From Oscillospiraceae bacterium (GTDB lineage Bacteria; Bacillota; Clostridia; Oscillospirales; Acutalibacteraceae): a stretch of DNA of 64,000 nucleotides. A program made the translations under genes and the position numbers. Of this stretch, positions 1 through 8,531 are shown piece after piece. Where the stretch lies: assembly GCA_015066565.1 (NCBI GenBank), contig SVOB01000001.1, forward strand, positions 1,116,001 through 1,180,000. Reading direction: 5' to 3'. Position 1 is the first letter of the stretch. The number at the start of each line of letters is the position of its first letter. The notes below the pieces were generated by a model. The model did no database searches. It was not told the DNA's origin and saw only the letters and a list, made by a program, of their open reading frames with translations.

Positions 1-107
1 TTACCCCCTGTCAGTTCCTTTTCGGGAACGGTTTTATTATACAACAAAAATTAAGAATTTGGTGAACTAATTTTTAAACAAATATAATCAAATTGTGAAC
101 AAAACGT

Positions 108-134
108 AAAAAGCGGGGCAAAACCCCGCTTTAA
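108..134 (-). terminator. galM terminator
   Basis: A perfect 9-bp stem (arms 110-118 and 124-132, GC-rich core) with a 5-base loop lies directly after the galM stop. Read on the minus strand it is followed by a run of T residues, as expected of an intrinsic terminator. Bases 1-107 hold no supportable gene, only a short GTTCC/GGAAC hairpin near base 13-28. Confidence 0.85.
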
Positions 135-140
135 AACTGA

Positions 141-1181
141 TTATTCAACCGAAAATCTGTATACAGTTTCGCTTTCGTAAGAATTATTTTCGTCAAAAAC
201 GGGCTGTTCAAATTCGGGATGGTGAACCGCGTCGGGGTGATACTGGGTTTCAAGACAGAAGCCGCTTCTGCGGTTATTCTTAAAGCCGTATTTTCCCTCA
301 AGTGAGCAAAGGAAATTGCCTGTGTAGAACTGAATACCGGGAAGAGTTGTGAAGCACTCGAGCTTTCTTCCCGTCTTTTCGGATTTAACCGTAGCGGCAA
401 GCCTTAGTTCGCCGACGTTTCCCCTGACCTGAAGGCTGTGGTCATAGCCCCTGCCCCAGACTGTCTGGTCGCAGGTCTTTTCGTCAATTCTGTCGCCGAT
501 TCTCTTAAACTCCCTTAAATCAAACGGGGTCGAGTCAACGCTCTGCTTTCTTCCGTAGGGAATGCTCTTTTCATCCGTCGGGATGAAATAATCAGCCTCA
601 AACTTAACTAAATGGTCCTCAACCGAAGCGCCCGAGCAACCGTCGAGGTTGAAATAGGCGTGGTTGGTAAGGTTGATATAAGCCTTCCTGTCGGGAACCG
701 CCCTGTATCTGATATGAAGCTCGTTGCTGTCCGTAAGGGCATAGGTGACAAGAGTTGATATGTTTGCGGGAAGCCCTGCCGTGCCGTCCGTTCTTCCGAT
801 TGAAAGAGTGATTTCGCTGTCGGAGTAGCTTTCCACCGTCCAGTTTCTGAAGGACATATCGCCGTTGGAGTGAAGAATAATTCCGCTTTCGGGATTGACA
901 TCGGGCGAAAAGGTTTTACCGTCAAGAGTAAAATCGCCGTTGATTCTGTTCGCGACGGGACCTACGACAAGACCCGAATAATCGTCGCAGCCGTTATAGT
1001 CGTCGGGCTTTCCGTAGCCGAGAAGAATATCGTCCTTTTTGCCGTTCTTATCGGGGACGATTATCTGATAAATTCCTGCGCCGAAGGTGTGGATAACAAC
1101 CTGAACGCCGTTGGAATTTTCAAGCGTATAGAGCTTGTCCTCCTCACCGTTTTTCATAATGCCAAAGGTTTTAATTTCCAT
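141..1181 (-). CDS. galM: Aldose 1-epimerase (galactose mutarotase)
   Basis: This 346-residue cytoplasmic protein is expected to interconvert the alpha and beta anomers of galactose, glucose and related hexoses. The sequence shows the family hallmarks: the NRI..FTLDG segment near residues 79-88, the NxTNHxYFNLDG motif with catalytic His174, and the catalytic Glu311 in a CLETQYHPD context near the C terminus. The length matches the usual 330-350 residues and there is no signal peptide. The ATG follows GAGGTGAAC. A TTGACA-18-TATACT promoter lies upstream and a terminator follows, so the gene is monocistronic. It is divergent from the FHA operon. No Leloir-pathway genes lie alongside, so the physiological sugar is not defined by context. 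Confidence 0.93.
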   Translation of the reverse strand: MEIKTFGIMKNGEEDKLYTLENSNGVQVVIHTFGAGIYQIIVPDKNGKKDDILLGYGKPDDYNGCDDYSGLVVGPVANRINGDFTLDGKTFSPDVNPESGIILHSNGDMSFRNWTVESYSDSEITLSIGRTDGTAGLPANISTLVTYALTDSNELHIRYRAVPDRKAYINLTNHAYFNLDGCSGASVEDHLVKFEADYFIPTDEKSIPYGRKQSVDSTPFDLREFKRIGDRIDEKTCDQTVWGRGYDHSLQVRGNVGELRLAATVKSEKTGRKLECFTTLPGIQFYTGNFLCSLEGKYGFKNNRRSGFCLETQYHPDAVHHPEFEQPVFDENNSYESETVYRFSVE

Positions 1182-1214
1182 TTTAAGTTCACCTCATAAT
1201 GAATATCAAAGGAT

Positions 1215-1244
1215 AGTATAAATGAAAAATCTCGGAATTGTCAA
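1215..1244 (-). promoter_or_regulatory. galM promoter
   Basis: Read on the minus strand, TTGACA (1239-1244) and TATACT (1215-1220) are separated by 18 bp, 34 bp ahead of the galM start codon. Confidence 0.65.
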
Positions 1245-1338
1245 TAATTTGTAAAAAATAAAAGAGTTTTAAATATACGCTTTTTAAAAACGCAAATATG
1301 TGGTATAATGGTTTGACTATGAAAAAGGAGGTGTCGGC

Positions 1339-2160
1339 TTGGAACAGCTTTCTTCGACTCTGTTCTATGTTTTAAGAATAGTTTTAAGTCTTATAGCGGT
1401 GTTCGTTCTCGCGCGCTGCTTTACCATGCTTATGCGTAAAAAGGTCAGCCGCGCTTCCTCGTTCGGCGCTCTTTACAACGCCGCCAACGGCGACGAAATT
1501 GAAATAACAGGCTACGAAACCTCAATAGGCAGAAGTAAGCTTTGCGATATAAAGCTCGGCTACGCAACCGTTTCGCGTTTTCACGCTGTCCTCGCCTACC
1601 GCAAGGGAAGATTTTTTGTCTTTGACACCAACTCAAAAATGGGAGTTTTCGTAAACGGCGTAAAAATAGACAAGCCGACTGAGGTTTTTAACGGCGACAA
1701 TATCGCTTTCGGAAATATTCCTATGAAGCTTCTCTGCGAGGAGGACGAAAAGGTTGAACCCCTTGACGAAAAGGAGAACAGATATATTAACAGCGTTATC
1801 GCCGACACCTCGCTTCAACAGAAAAAGGCGAGATTTGACACGGATGATATTCCGAGCGTTTATGACGGGGCGTATCTCTATAACGGGGCGAACGGCGAAA
1901 GACTTCACTTAATCGGCGATTCGGTTATTTTCGGGCGTGACCCGTCGCAGTGCGACCTGCCGATAGATAACCCTTATGTTTCAAGAGTTCACGCCCGCCT
2001 TTTCAAGCATAACGGAAGATGGGCGATAGAGGACCTTAACTCAACCTCGGGAACCTATCTCAATTCACAGAAGCTCGACAGAGCCGTCTATCTTGACGAC
2101 GGCGACATCATCTCCCTTGGCGGAAGCGAGTTTCGGTACGGGGAAGGAGGAATACGATGA
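1339..2160 (+). CDS. Membrane-anchored twin-FHA-domain protein
   Basis: The 273-residue protein begins with one hydrophobic transmembrane segment (about residues 8-28) followed by two cytoplasmic FHA domains. The first contains GRSKLCD and SRFHA with a later N in FVNG. The second contains GRDPSQCD, SRVHA and GTYLN. FHA domains bind phosphothreonine peptides, so this is probably an adaptor downstream of a Ser/Thr kinase, though no kinase is in the window. The start is a TTG placed 7 bases after AAAGGAGGTG. A TATAAT box lies at 1304-1309 with a weak -35. The stop overlaps the next gene's start as ATGA, so it is translated with the FtsW/RodA and PBP genes, an order also known from actinobacterial and clostridial cell-wall loci. 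Confidence 0.88.
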   Translation: MEQLSSTLFYVLRIVLSLIAVFVLARCFTMLMRKKVSRASSFGALYNAANGDEIEITGYETSIGRSKLCDIKLGYATVSRFHAVLAYRKGRFFVFDTNSKMGVFVNGVKIDKPTEVFNGDNIAFGNIPMKLLCEEDEKVEPLDEKENRYINSVIADTSLQQKKARFDTDDIPSVYDGAYLYNGANGERLHLIGDSVIFGRDPSQCDLPIDNPYVSRVHARLFKHNGRWAIEDLNSTSGTYLNSQKLDRAVYLDDGDIISLGGSEFRYGEGGIR

Positions 2161-3371
2161 AAAAGAACAGGTATTTCTTCCTTATGGTGCTCGTCACCCT
2201 TTTCCAGACAATCTGTCTTTTTGAAATTGTAATAAAGCTTGAAGCGACCGACCTCAAATATCCGGCAATCGCTTTCGGCGGATATATACTTCTCGAATGG
2301 ATATATTTTATAATCCATCGCGGAATTATGAAAAGCCAGAGCTTTGAGGTTGAATTAATCGGCTTTTTCCTTTCGGGAATAGGTCTTGCGATAACCGTAA
2401 GCGTCTATCCCGAAAAGAGCATCACCCAGCTTGCGGCCATACTTATCGGCTTTGCGGGGTACCTTGTCCTTTTATGGATTTTAAAGGACGTTGACCGCTG
2501 TATGAAGCTTCGCTACGTTGCGGCTGTCGGCTCGGTAGGACTTCTTGCGCTTACCCTTATGCTCGCTAAGTTCACAAACGGCGCTAAAAACTGGCTCTAC
2601 ATCGGCGGAATGTCAATTCAGCCGTCCGAGCTTGTTAAGGTCGCCTTCGTTTTTGTCGGCGCGGCGACGCTTGAAAAGCTTCAGTCCACGCGAAGCCTGA
2701 CGAGATATATTATCTTCGCTGTTGCGTGCATAGGCTGTCTTTTCCTTATGTACGATTTCGGAACAGCGCTTATATTCTTCTTTACGTTTATCGTCATTTC
2801 GTTCCTGCGTTCGGGCGATATAAGAACTATTATTTTCATCTGTGTAATTGCCCTGCTGGGCGCTGTTCTAATTCTTATGTTCAAGCCATACGTCGCCTCC
2901 CGTTTTTCAAGCTATATGCACATCTGGGAGGACGTTGAGGGCGGCGGCTTCCAGCAGACGAGAACGCTGACCTATGCCGTCAGCGGCGGTCTTTTCGGTC
3001 TGGGGCTCGGCAACGGTGAGCTCAGAAACGTTTTCGCCGCAACAGAGGACCTTGTTTTCGGTGTTGTAAGCGAGGAATTAGGTCTTATTATCGCTTTTTC
3101 AATTATGCTGACCTATGCGGGACTTCTTGTTTATACGGTTAAAAATTCAAAATCGGTTCATTCGACCTTTTATTCAATTCTGTCCGTTTCAGCGGCGGCG
3201 CTTTTACTCTTCCAGGCGGCAGTAAACGTTTTCGGCGTATCGGATTTAATTCCGTTCACGGGCGTAACTCTTCCGTTTATAAGCCGCGGCGGTTCAAGCG
3301 TTATGGGCTGCTGGATGCTTTTAAGCTTTATTAAAGCGGTCAGCTTCAGGGAAAAGGAGGCGGCGAAATGA
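2157..3371 (+). CDS. FtsW/RodA/SpoVE-family peptidoglycan polymerase
   Basis: This is a 404-residue polytopic membrane protein of about ten hydrophobic segments in the SEDS family. These enzymes polymerise lipid II into glycan strands together with a class B penicillin-binding protein. The family signatures are visible: GGMSIQPSELVKVA in the middle and GVTLPFISRGGSS near the C terminus. The start overlaps the FHA stop (ATGA) and the stop overlaps the downstream PBP start (ATGA), giving a tightly coupled three-gene operon. Whether it serves elongation (RodA) or division/sporulation (FtsW/SpoVE) cannot be told from sequence. The mre cluster in this window has no SEDS partner of its own, so this protein could supply it. 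Confidence 0.93.
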   Translation: MKKNRYFFLMVLVTLFQTICLFEIVIKLEATDLKYPAIAFGGYILLEWIYFIIHRGIMKSQSFEVELIGFFLSGIGLAITVSVYPEKSITQLAAILIGFAGYLVLLWILKDVDRCMKLRYVAAVGSVGLLALTLMLAKFTNGAKNWLYIGGMSIQPSELVKVAFVFVGAATLEKLQSTRSLTRYIIFAVACIGCLFLMYDFGTALIFFFTFIVISFLRSGDIRTIIFICVIALLGAVLILMFKPYVASRFSSYMHIWEDVEGGGFQQTRTLTYAVSGGLFGLGLGNGELRNVFAATEDLVFGVVSEELGLIIAFSIMLTYAGLLVYTVKNSKSVHSTFYSILSVSAAALLLFQAAVNVFGVSDLIPFTGVTLPFISRGGSSVMGCWMLLSFIKAVSFREKEAAK

Positions 3372-4762
3372 GGGCTATAGCAAACCGTTCTAAAATTCTT
3401 TACGCGCTCACGGGCGTTTTCCTTTTAGGACTTATAATTCTCGGCTACCGCTTCTATTCTAACGCTCAGAACTGGTCCGGTCAGAGATATAACAGACATC
3501 TCTACGAAAGCGGAACTCTTGTCAGCGGAGGAAAAATCCTTGACAGAGAGGGCGTGCCGTTAGCTCAGAACGAGGACGGGGCAAGGCGTTTTAACGACGA
3601 CCGCACTATCCGTATGGCGACGCTTCACACAATAGGCGACCTTGAGGGCTATATTTCGACGGGTGTTCACACCCAGTTCAAATCCGAGCTTACGGGCTAC
3701 AGCTTTGTTGACGGACTTTATAACACGGTTGCCGACGGAAGCGGAAACGATATTACCCTTACTATCAACGCCGACCTTTGCGCAACGGCTTACAACGCGC
3801 TCAACGGACGTAAAGGCACTGTCGGCGTTTATAACTATAAGACGGGCGAGGTGCTTTGCGCCACAAGCTCGCCGTCCTTTGACACGAGAAACAGGCCGTC
3901 CGCAAAAGAAGTCGAGGAAAGCGAAAGATACGAGGGCGTTTATATTGACCGCTTTGTTTCGGGCGAATACACACCCGGCTCGATTTTCAAAATTGTAACA
4001 GCCGCTTCTGCGATTGAAAACATCCCCGACATCTATTCTCAGACCTTCACCTGCGAGGGCGAATACAACATAGGCGAGGGCAAGGTTATCTGTAACGGCG
4101 TTCACGGAAAAATCAGCTTTGAAGAGGCGCTGAGCCACTCGTGCAACAGCGCATTCGCTCAGATTGCCGAACAGCTTGGAAACGAGAAGCTTCAGCAGAC
4201 GGCCGTTGAACTCGGCTTTAACGACTCCTCGGCGGCGGGCGGAAACTACCTTAATTTCGCAAGCAGTAAAATCAACCTTACCGACGCAAAGAAGCTTGAC
4301 CTCGGCTGGGCGGGTATCGGTCAGCACACAACGAGGGTTAATCCCTGCCGCTTTATGACGCTCGTCGGCGCAATAGCGAACGGAGGCGCTTCGCCGAAGC
4401 CCTATGTAGTAAGCAAAATTTCAACCGCCTCGGGCAGGTCGGTTTACAAGGCGAAAACAAAGCTTATGGACGGATATATGTCGCCCGAAACCGCTTCAAA
4501 GCTTAAGAAAATGCTTCGCTTTGACGTTGAGGACGTTTACGGCGAATGGCGGTTCCCGAACCTTGAAATGTGCGGAAAAACGGGTACTGCCGAGGTTGGC
4601 GGCGACAAAGAGCCTCACGCCTGGTTCGTCGGTTTTTCAATGAGAGAGGATTTACCGCTTGCCGTGGTTGTTATAATTGAAAACGGCGGCGCGGGAAGCA
4701 GTAACGCAATACCCGTTGCAAACACCGTTTTACAGGAAGCGTTAAAGCTTTACGGAGAATAA
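3368..4762 (+). CDS. Class B penicillin-binding protein (PbpA-type transpeptidase)
   Basis: This 464-residue protein has one N-terminal membrane anchor (about residues 12-30) and an extracytoplasmic transpeptidase domain that cross-links peptidoglycan stems. The three active-site motifs are present: SIFK with nucleophile Ser205, SCN at 258-260, and KTGTAE near the C terminus. It is short for a class B PBP and resembles the PbpA partners of SEDS proteins rather than full-length PBP2. The start overlaps the FtsW/RodA stop by ATGA, which supports a SEDS-PBP pair. A bidirectional terminator follows. Confidence 0.92.
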   Translation: MRAIANRSKILYALTGVFLLGLIILGYRFYSNAQNWSGQRYNRHLYESGTLVSGGKILDREGVPLAQNEDGARRFNDDRTIRMATLHTIGDLEGYISTGVHTQFKSELTGYSFVDGLYNTVADGSGNDITLTINADLCATAYNALNGRKGTVGVYNYKTGEVLCATSSPSFDTRNRPSAKEVEESERYEGVYIDRFVSGEYTPGSIFKIVTAASAIENIPDIYSQTFTCEGEYNIGEGKVICNGVHGKISFEEALSHSCNSAFAQIAEQLGNEKLQQTAVELGFNDSSAAGGNYLNFASSKINLTDAKKLDLGWAGIGQHTTRVNPCRFMTLVGAIANGGASPKPYVVSKISTASGRSVYKAKTKLMDGYMSPETASKLKKMLRFDVEDVYGEWRFPNLEMCGKTGTAEVGGDKEPHAWFVGFSMREDLPLAVVVIIENGGAGSSNAIPVANTVLQEALKLYGE

Positions 4763-4773
4763 ACATAAAAAAA

Positions 4774-4800
4774 CAGACCGAAGAAAATTTCTTCGGTCTG
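4774..4800. terminator. Bidirectional terminator between pbp and ddh
   Basis: A near-perfect 13-bp inverted repeat (CAGACCGAAGAAA with its complement) is flanked by A-runs on the left and T-runs on the right. It can therefore stop transcription from both convergent genes. Confidence 0.9.
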
Positions 4801-4813
4801 TATTTTTTTGAAA

Positions 4814-5794
4814 TTACAGCAAGTGGCTTCTGATTTCTTCACCCGAAAGAGGTGAAATATATGCGGGCGCAATATCGAAAACCGTCTTTGCGCCGAACTG
4901 TCCCTCGCAGTTGAGCCTGTAAACCGCCCTCGCGAAAGCGACGATTACCGAGCCTGTAAATTCGGGATTTGAGTCGAGCTTGAGGCTGTATTCGATAACG
5001 TGGTTAACGCCGTCGCTCGTTTCGCCCGAGTAGATTACGCTTCCGCCGTGGGGAAGAGTGCTGTGGTCGCGCTTCATCTCTTCTTCGGAAATAAAGTGAA
5101 CAACCGTGTCATAATCCGCAAAGTAATTCGGCATTGTCTTGATTTCGTTTTCAATTCTCGCCTTATCCGCGCCCTCCTCGGCAACTACGAAGCATTCTCT
5201 CGTGTGCTTCTGTCTTGTTGTGAGGACGGGGTTTTCGCCGTTTCTTACGCTTTCAAGCGCTTCGGGAACGGGAATTGTATACTGCCTGCAATCCTTTACG
5301 CCGTCAATTCTTCTTACCGCGTCGGAATGGCCCTGGCTTACTCCTCTGCCCCAAAAGGTATAGTCCTTTCCGTCGGGAAGAACCGCCGAGGCATAAAGCC
5401 TGTTGAGTGAAAACATACCCGGGTCCCAACCGCAGGAAATAATACCTGTTTTATTTCCCTTCCTTGCGGCGTCGTCAACATTTTTAAAATGCTCGGGAAC
5501 TCTTGCGTGAGTGTCGAACGAGTCGATTACATTATAGAGAGAAGCAAATTTCGGGGTCATTTCGGGTAAATCCGTAGCGCTTCCGCCGCAGATGATGAGA
5601 ACGTCAATGTCCTCGTTCCCCTTTTCGAGCTCGCTTATCGTTTTGACCTCGACTCCCTCGGTTTTGATTTTAACCGTTTCGGGCGCTCTTCTCGTATAAA
5701 CCGCTTTAAGACACATATCGCTGTTCTTTTTGATTGCCGCCTCAACGCCTTTGCCGAGGTTACCGTAACCTAAAATTCCGATTTTGATACTCAT
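4814..5794 (-). CDS. ddh: meso-Diaminopimelate dehydrogenase
   Basis: The 326-residue protein should catalyse NADP-dependent reductive amination of L-2-amino-6-oxopimelate to meso-DAP. This is the one-step branch of lysine and peptidoglycan precursor synthesis. It begins with a Rossmann motif (GILGYGNLGKGV, residues 7-18). It contains the family blocks GWDPGMFSLNR and WGRGVSQGHSDAVRRIDGV seen in bacterial Ddh enzymes, and its length is typical. The ATG follows AGGAGG. The gene is monocistronic with its own promoter at 5859-5887 and shares a terminator with the convergent PBP gene. Confidence 0.93.
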   Translation of the reverse strand: MSIKIGILGYGNLGKGVEAAIKKNSDMCLKAVYTRRAPETVKIKTEGVEVKTISELEKGNEDIDVLIICGGSATDLPEMTPKFASLYNVIDSFDTHARVPEHFKNVDDAARKGNKTGIISCGWDPGMFSLNRLYASAVLPDGKDYTFWGRGVSQGHSDAVRRIDGVKDCRQYTIPVPEALESVRNGENPVLTTRQKHTRECFVVAEEGADKARIENEIKTMPNYFADYDTVVHFISEEEMKRDHSTLPHGGSVIYSGETSDGVNHVIEYSLKLDSNPEFTGSVIVAFARAVYRLNCEGQFGAKTVFDIAPAYISPLSGEEIRSHLL

Positions 5795-5858
5795 TTTTAC
5801 TCCTCCTGTAACTGTTACTAACCGATTAAGGCTTTAATGCTTTAATCAATTAAAAAAT

Positions 5859-5887
5859 ATTATATATAACTGCTTTTGAAATTTCAA
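5859..5887 (-). promoter_or_regulatory. ddh promoter
   Basis: On the minus strand TTGAAA (5882-5887) and TATAAT (5859-5864) are 17 bp apart, 65 bp upstream of the start codon. Confidence 0.65.
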
Positions 5888-5958
5888 TATTTTTATAAAA
5901 AATTTTTTCGTAATTACAAATAACAAATTCATTTTGCCGATTTTGTTTATTTGTTACA

Positions 5959-5988
5959 TTGAAACGGCTGTGTTATTTATGATATTAT
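5959..5988 (+). promoter_or_regulatory. Carboxylesterase promoter
   Basis: TTGAAA (5959-5964) and TATTAT (5983-5988) are separated by 18 bp, 35 bp before the esterase start. It lies in an AT-rich region divergent from ddh. Confidence 0.55.
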
Positions 5989-6023
5989 TATATTCGGTAA
6001 ATAATCACACGGAGGTATGAACT

Positions 6024-7379
6024 ATGTCTCAGACCAAAGCAATAAATACAATCGAATTAACAACAGCCCTGGGAAAAATCAGGGGCGTTGAAACCGAAAA
6101 CTGTATTGAATTCAGAGGAATCAGATACGCTACGGCTGAACGTTGGAAAATGCCCGTTCCCGTTACAAAATGGGACGGCGTTTACGACGCTACCGAATTC
6201 GGCGCCTGTTGTTATCAGAACAGGGCGTTTACCGACGACTCGGTTACAAACCCGTTCTACCATAAGGAATTCCGCAAAGGGCTTGACTTCACTTACAGCG
6301 AGGACTGTCTGTTCCTGAATATCTGGAAGCCGAAAGACGCCGGGAACTGTCCCGTTCTTGTCTATATTCACGGCGGCTCGTTCACGGGCGGAAGCTGTGA
6401 CGAAGGTCATATCAGGGGCGACGAGCTTGCAAAGGACGGCATTATGGTAGTCGCTATGAACTACCGTCTGGGTCCTTACGGCTTCTGCTGCCACCCCGAC
6501 CTCAGAGATGAAAACGGAATCTGCGGTAACTACGGACTGTTTGACCAGGTTGCGGCTCTTAAATGGATAAAAGAAAATATCGCCGACTACGGCGGAGACC
6601 CCGATAATATGACCCTTTCGGGCGAGTCGGCAGGCGCTATGAGCGTTGACATTCAGCTTTCAAACCCCGACCTTGACGGTATGTTCAAAGGCGCAGTTCT
6701 TATGAGCGGAATCGGTATGCAGAGATTTATCCTAAAGCCGATAACTCCCGAAAAAAACGGCAAGGATTTCTGGGATAAGATTATTGCTCACGCAGGGGTA
6801 AATAATATTGAAGAGCTTCGTTGTGTTGACCCGAAGAAGCTTTTTGAGGCGTGGGAGGCGGCGCAGAAAGAGGTTAAGCTCGCTATACGCTGCACTCTTC
6901 CCGCATACGACGGCTATATTCTCAAGCCCGAAACCTTTAACATTAAATCGTTCCCCGATATGCCCTATCTTCTCGGCGTTACAACTAACGATATGTTCCC
7001 GTATTTCCTTATGAGGAACACGAAAAAGCTCGCTAATTACGCGTCGAGAAACTTTAAGAACAAGTGCTTTATTTACTGCTTCGGCAGAGCCTTGCCCGGC
7101 GACGACGTAGGCGCATGGCACGCTTCCGACCTGCTTTATGCGTTTAAGAAGCTCGATTTTAACTACCGTAATTTCGAGCCTGTTGACTACGAAATAGCAG
7201 ATAAGATGTCCGCTTCGCTCGTTGCGTTTGTTAAAAACCAGAATCCTAACAACGAAAAGGTTCCCCGTTGGGATTCGGGCTCTGAAGCGCCGATGCACTT
7301 CGACGTTGTAACCGAGGCGAAAAAGCTTGACTCAAAGCTCTTCTTCAGAAACACCGTTAAGCATAACGGCCCTATCTAA
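6024..7379 (+). CDS. Type B carboxylesterase / alpha-beta hydrolase
   Basis: A 451-residue cytoplasmic serine hydrolase of the carboxylesterase type B family, which hydrolyses carboxylic ester bonds. The oxyanion-hole HGGSF (116-120) and the nucleophile elbow GESAG with Ser202 are clear. The EDCLFLNIWKP block at 93-103 is a family signature. A His in VGAWHASDL probably completes the triad. There is no signal peptide, so it acts inside the cell, perhaps on acylated sugars or xenobiotics; the substrate cannot be inferred. Start ATG follows GGAGGT. It has its own promoter and terminator and stands alone. Confidence 0.9.
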   Translation: MSQTKAINTIELTTALGKIRGVETENCIEFRGIRYATAERWKMPVPVTKWDGVYDATEFGACCYQNRAFTDDSVTNPFYHKEFRKGLDFTYSEDCLFLNIWKPKDAGNCPVLVYIHGGSFTGGSCDEGHIRGDELAKDGIMVVAMNYRLGPYGFCCHPDLRDENGICGNYGLFDQVAALKWIKENIADYGGDPDNMTLSGESAGAMSVDIQLSNPDLDGMFKGAVLMSGIGMQRFILKPITPEKNGKDFWDKIIAHAGVNNIEELRCVDPKKLFEAWEAAQKEVKLAIRCTLPAYDGYILKPETFNIKSFPDMPYLLGVTTNDMFPYFLMRNTKKLANYASRNFKNKCFIYCFGRALPGDDVGAWHASDLLYAFKKLDFNYRNFEPVDYEIADKMSASLVAFVKNQNPNNEKVPRWDSGSEAPMHFDVVTEAKKLDSKLFFRNTVKHNGPI

Positions 7380-7394
7380 AACAAGACAAAAACT

Positions 7395-7428
7395 AACGGC
7401 TTCCTCAAAAAAAGGAAGCCGTTTTTTA
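7395..7428 (+). terminator. Esterase terminator
   Basis: An 11-bp perfect stem (AACGGCTTCCT at 7395-7405 with 7413-7423) is followed by TTTTTTATTATTTTTT. It sits between convergent genes and may work in both directions. Confidence 0.9.
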
Positions 7429-7435
7429 TTATTTT

Positions 7436-8404
7436 TTATTCTTCATCGCTTTTGCCGAGGGTCGCTATCTGATTTTCAGCCCTCTTTTTTCTGAAAAGGC
7501 TTACAATAAACGGTACGCAACCGACAAAAACATAAAGGTACAGTAACCACAGATAACCGAAGAACTGATGTCTGAACTCAATAAACTCGGCTTTGAAATA
7601 ATAACCGGGCAACGCCTTTACCGCATCCCAGAAACCGAATCCCGTATATGAAACGGAATTTTCAAGAATAACCGAATAGTTCACATAGTGAGCCGCAAAG
7701 GTCATTATTATCATTAAAATAAGGGAAATTACCCCGCCCCTTATTGTCAGCTTTCCGCTGAAAAGTCTGTATAAAAGCAGGGTTGCGAACGCCATAACAA
7801 GTCCCGATATCGCCGTTACATAGCCGAAATGGCCTAAAAGAATTATGGTCGCAGCGCCTATAACCGAACCGATAAGAGCGCCGAGAACGCCGAGGACCGA
7901 CCTTTCCTTTTTATCGACAAGCTTAAGCTGTTTTGAGCGTTCAACCGCCGATTTATAACAATCGTCACAGACCATCATATACGCTCCGCCGATTTTCCGG
8001 GGGAACGCCTGAACATCCCTGTTACAGCCGGGGCAGGCGTTTTTATAGCCGTTGTCCTTAAGGAATTTTGCGCCCGTTCTGAGCGAATCCATACAGTAGC
8101 CGATAAATTTATCCTTGCCCGAGCACATACAAACGGTAATGTTAATTCCTTCGGGGCTGGGTTTACAGTCGCCTATGCCGTCAACGCCGTTTCTTATGTC
8201 ACGGCATTCCTCGGCGGAAACATCCTCGCCCTCACAGGAAGCGAAAAAGCTTATAAGCGGGGTAAACGGAGACGTTCCGTTATTGCCGTTGATTACTACG
8301 TTAAAGCCGTCAAAGCTGCCATAGGCTATTCCCTGTTTCGGAATAAAGGTCAGCCCTGCGGTAGCGGAAAGCTCTTCATATATCGCCTGAACATTTTTGT
8401 TCAT
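7436..8404 (-). CDS. Zinc-ribbon and four-TM membrane protein, unknown function
   Basis: I do not recognise this protein. The N-terminal 170 residues are soluble and cysteine-rich, ending in a rubredoxin-like zinc ribbon (CPGC followed by CDDC about 25 residues later). About four transmembrane helices follow, then a short charged C terminus. A GTG nine bases upstream (8413) would also be in frame, but the ATG at 8404 has GAGG at a proper distance and was chosen. It is monocistronic and convergent with the esterase. Similar layouts occur in uncharacterised Firmicutes membrane proteins, so a sensing or scaffolding role is only a guess. Confidence 0.7.
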   Translation of the reverse strand: MNKNVQAIYEELSATAGLTFIPKQGIAYGSFDGFNVVINGNNGTSPFTPLISFFASCEGEDVSAEECRDIRNGVDGIGDCKPSPEGINITVCMCSGKDKFIGYCMDSLRTGAKFLKDNGYKNACPGCNRDVQAFPRKIGGAYMMVCDDCYKSAVERSKQLKLVDKKERSVLGVLGALIGSVIGAATIILLGHFGYVTAISGLVMAFATLLLYRLFSGKLTIRGGVISLILMIIMTFAAHYVNYSVILENSVSYTGFGFWDAVKALPGYYFKAEFIEFRHQFFGYLWLLYLYVFVGCVPFIVSLFRKKRAENQIATLGKSDEE

Positions 8405-8471
8405 CTTCTTCACCTCGATAACTTTTTGTATTATAACCTACTTTCACTAAAAAGTCTATACCAATATGCTG

Positions 8472-8500
8472 TTGAAATTTGACGGAGTGTGGATTATAAT
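8472..8500 (+). promoter_or_regulatory. GH31 promoter
   Basis: TTGAAA (8472-8477), a 17-bp spacer and a perfect TATAAT (8495-8500) lie 31 bp before the ATG at 8532. Their position rules out an in-frame start at 8466. Confidence 0.75.
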
Positions 8501-8531
8501 ATTTTTGTATTTTTCAGTTGAGGTATTTTAT

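Noticed and set aside
3560-4327. Long open frame (255 codons) on the minus strand inside the PBP gene
   Set aside because: It is antisense to a gene with intact SIFK, SCN and KTG motifs, has no ribosome binding site and shows no recognisable domain. GC-rich third positions explain the long shadow frame.
8466-8531. N-terminal hydrophobic extension (possible signal anchor) of the first GH31
   Set aside because: A TTGAAA-17-TATAAT promoter lies within it, so it is probably not translated.
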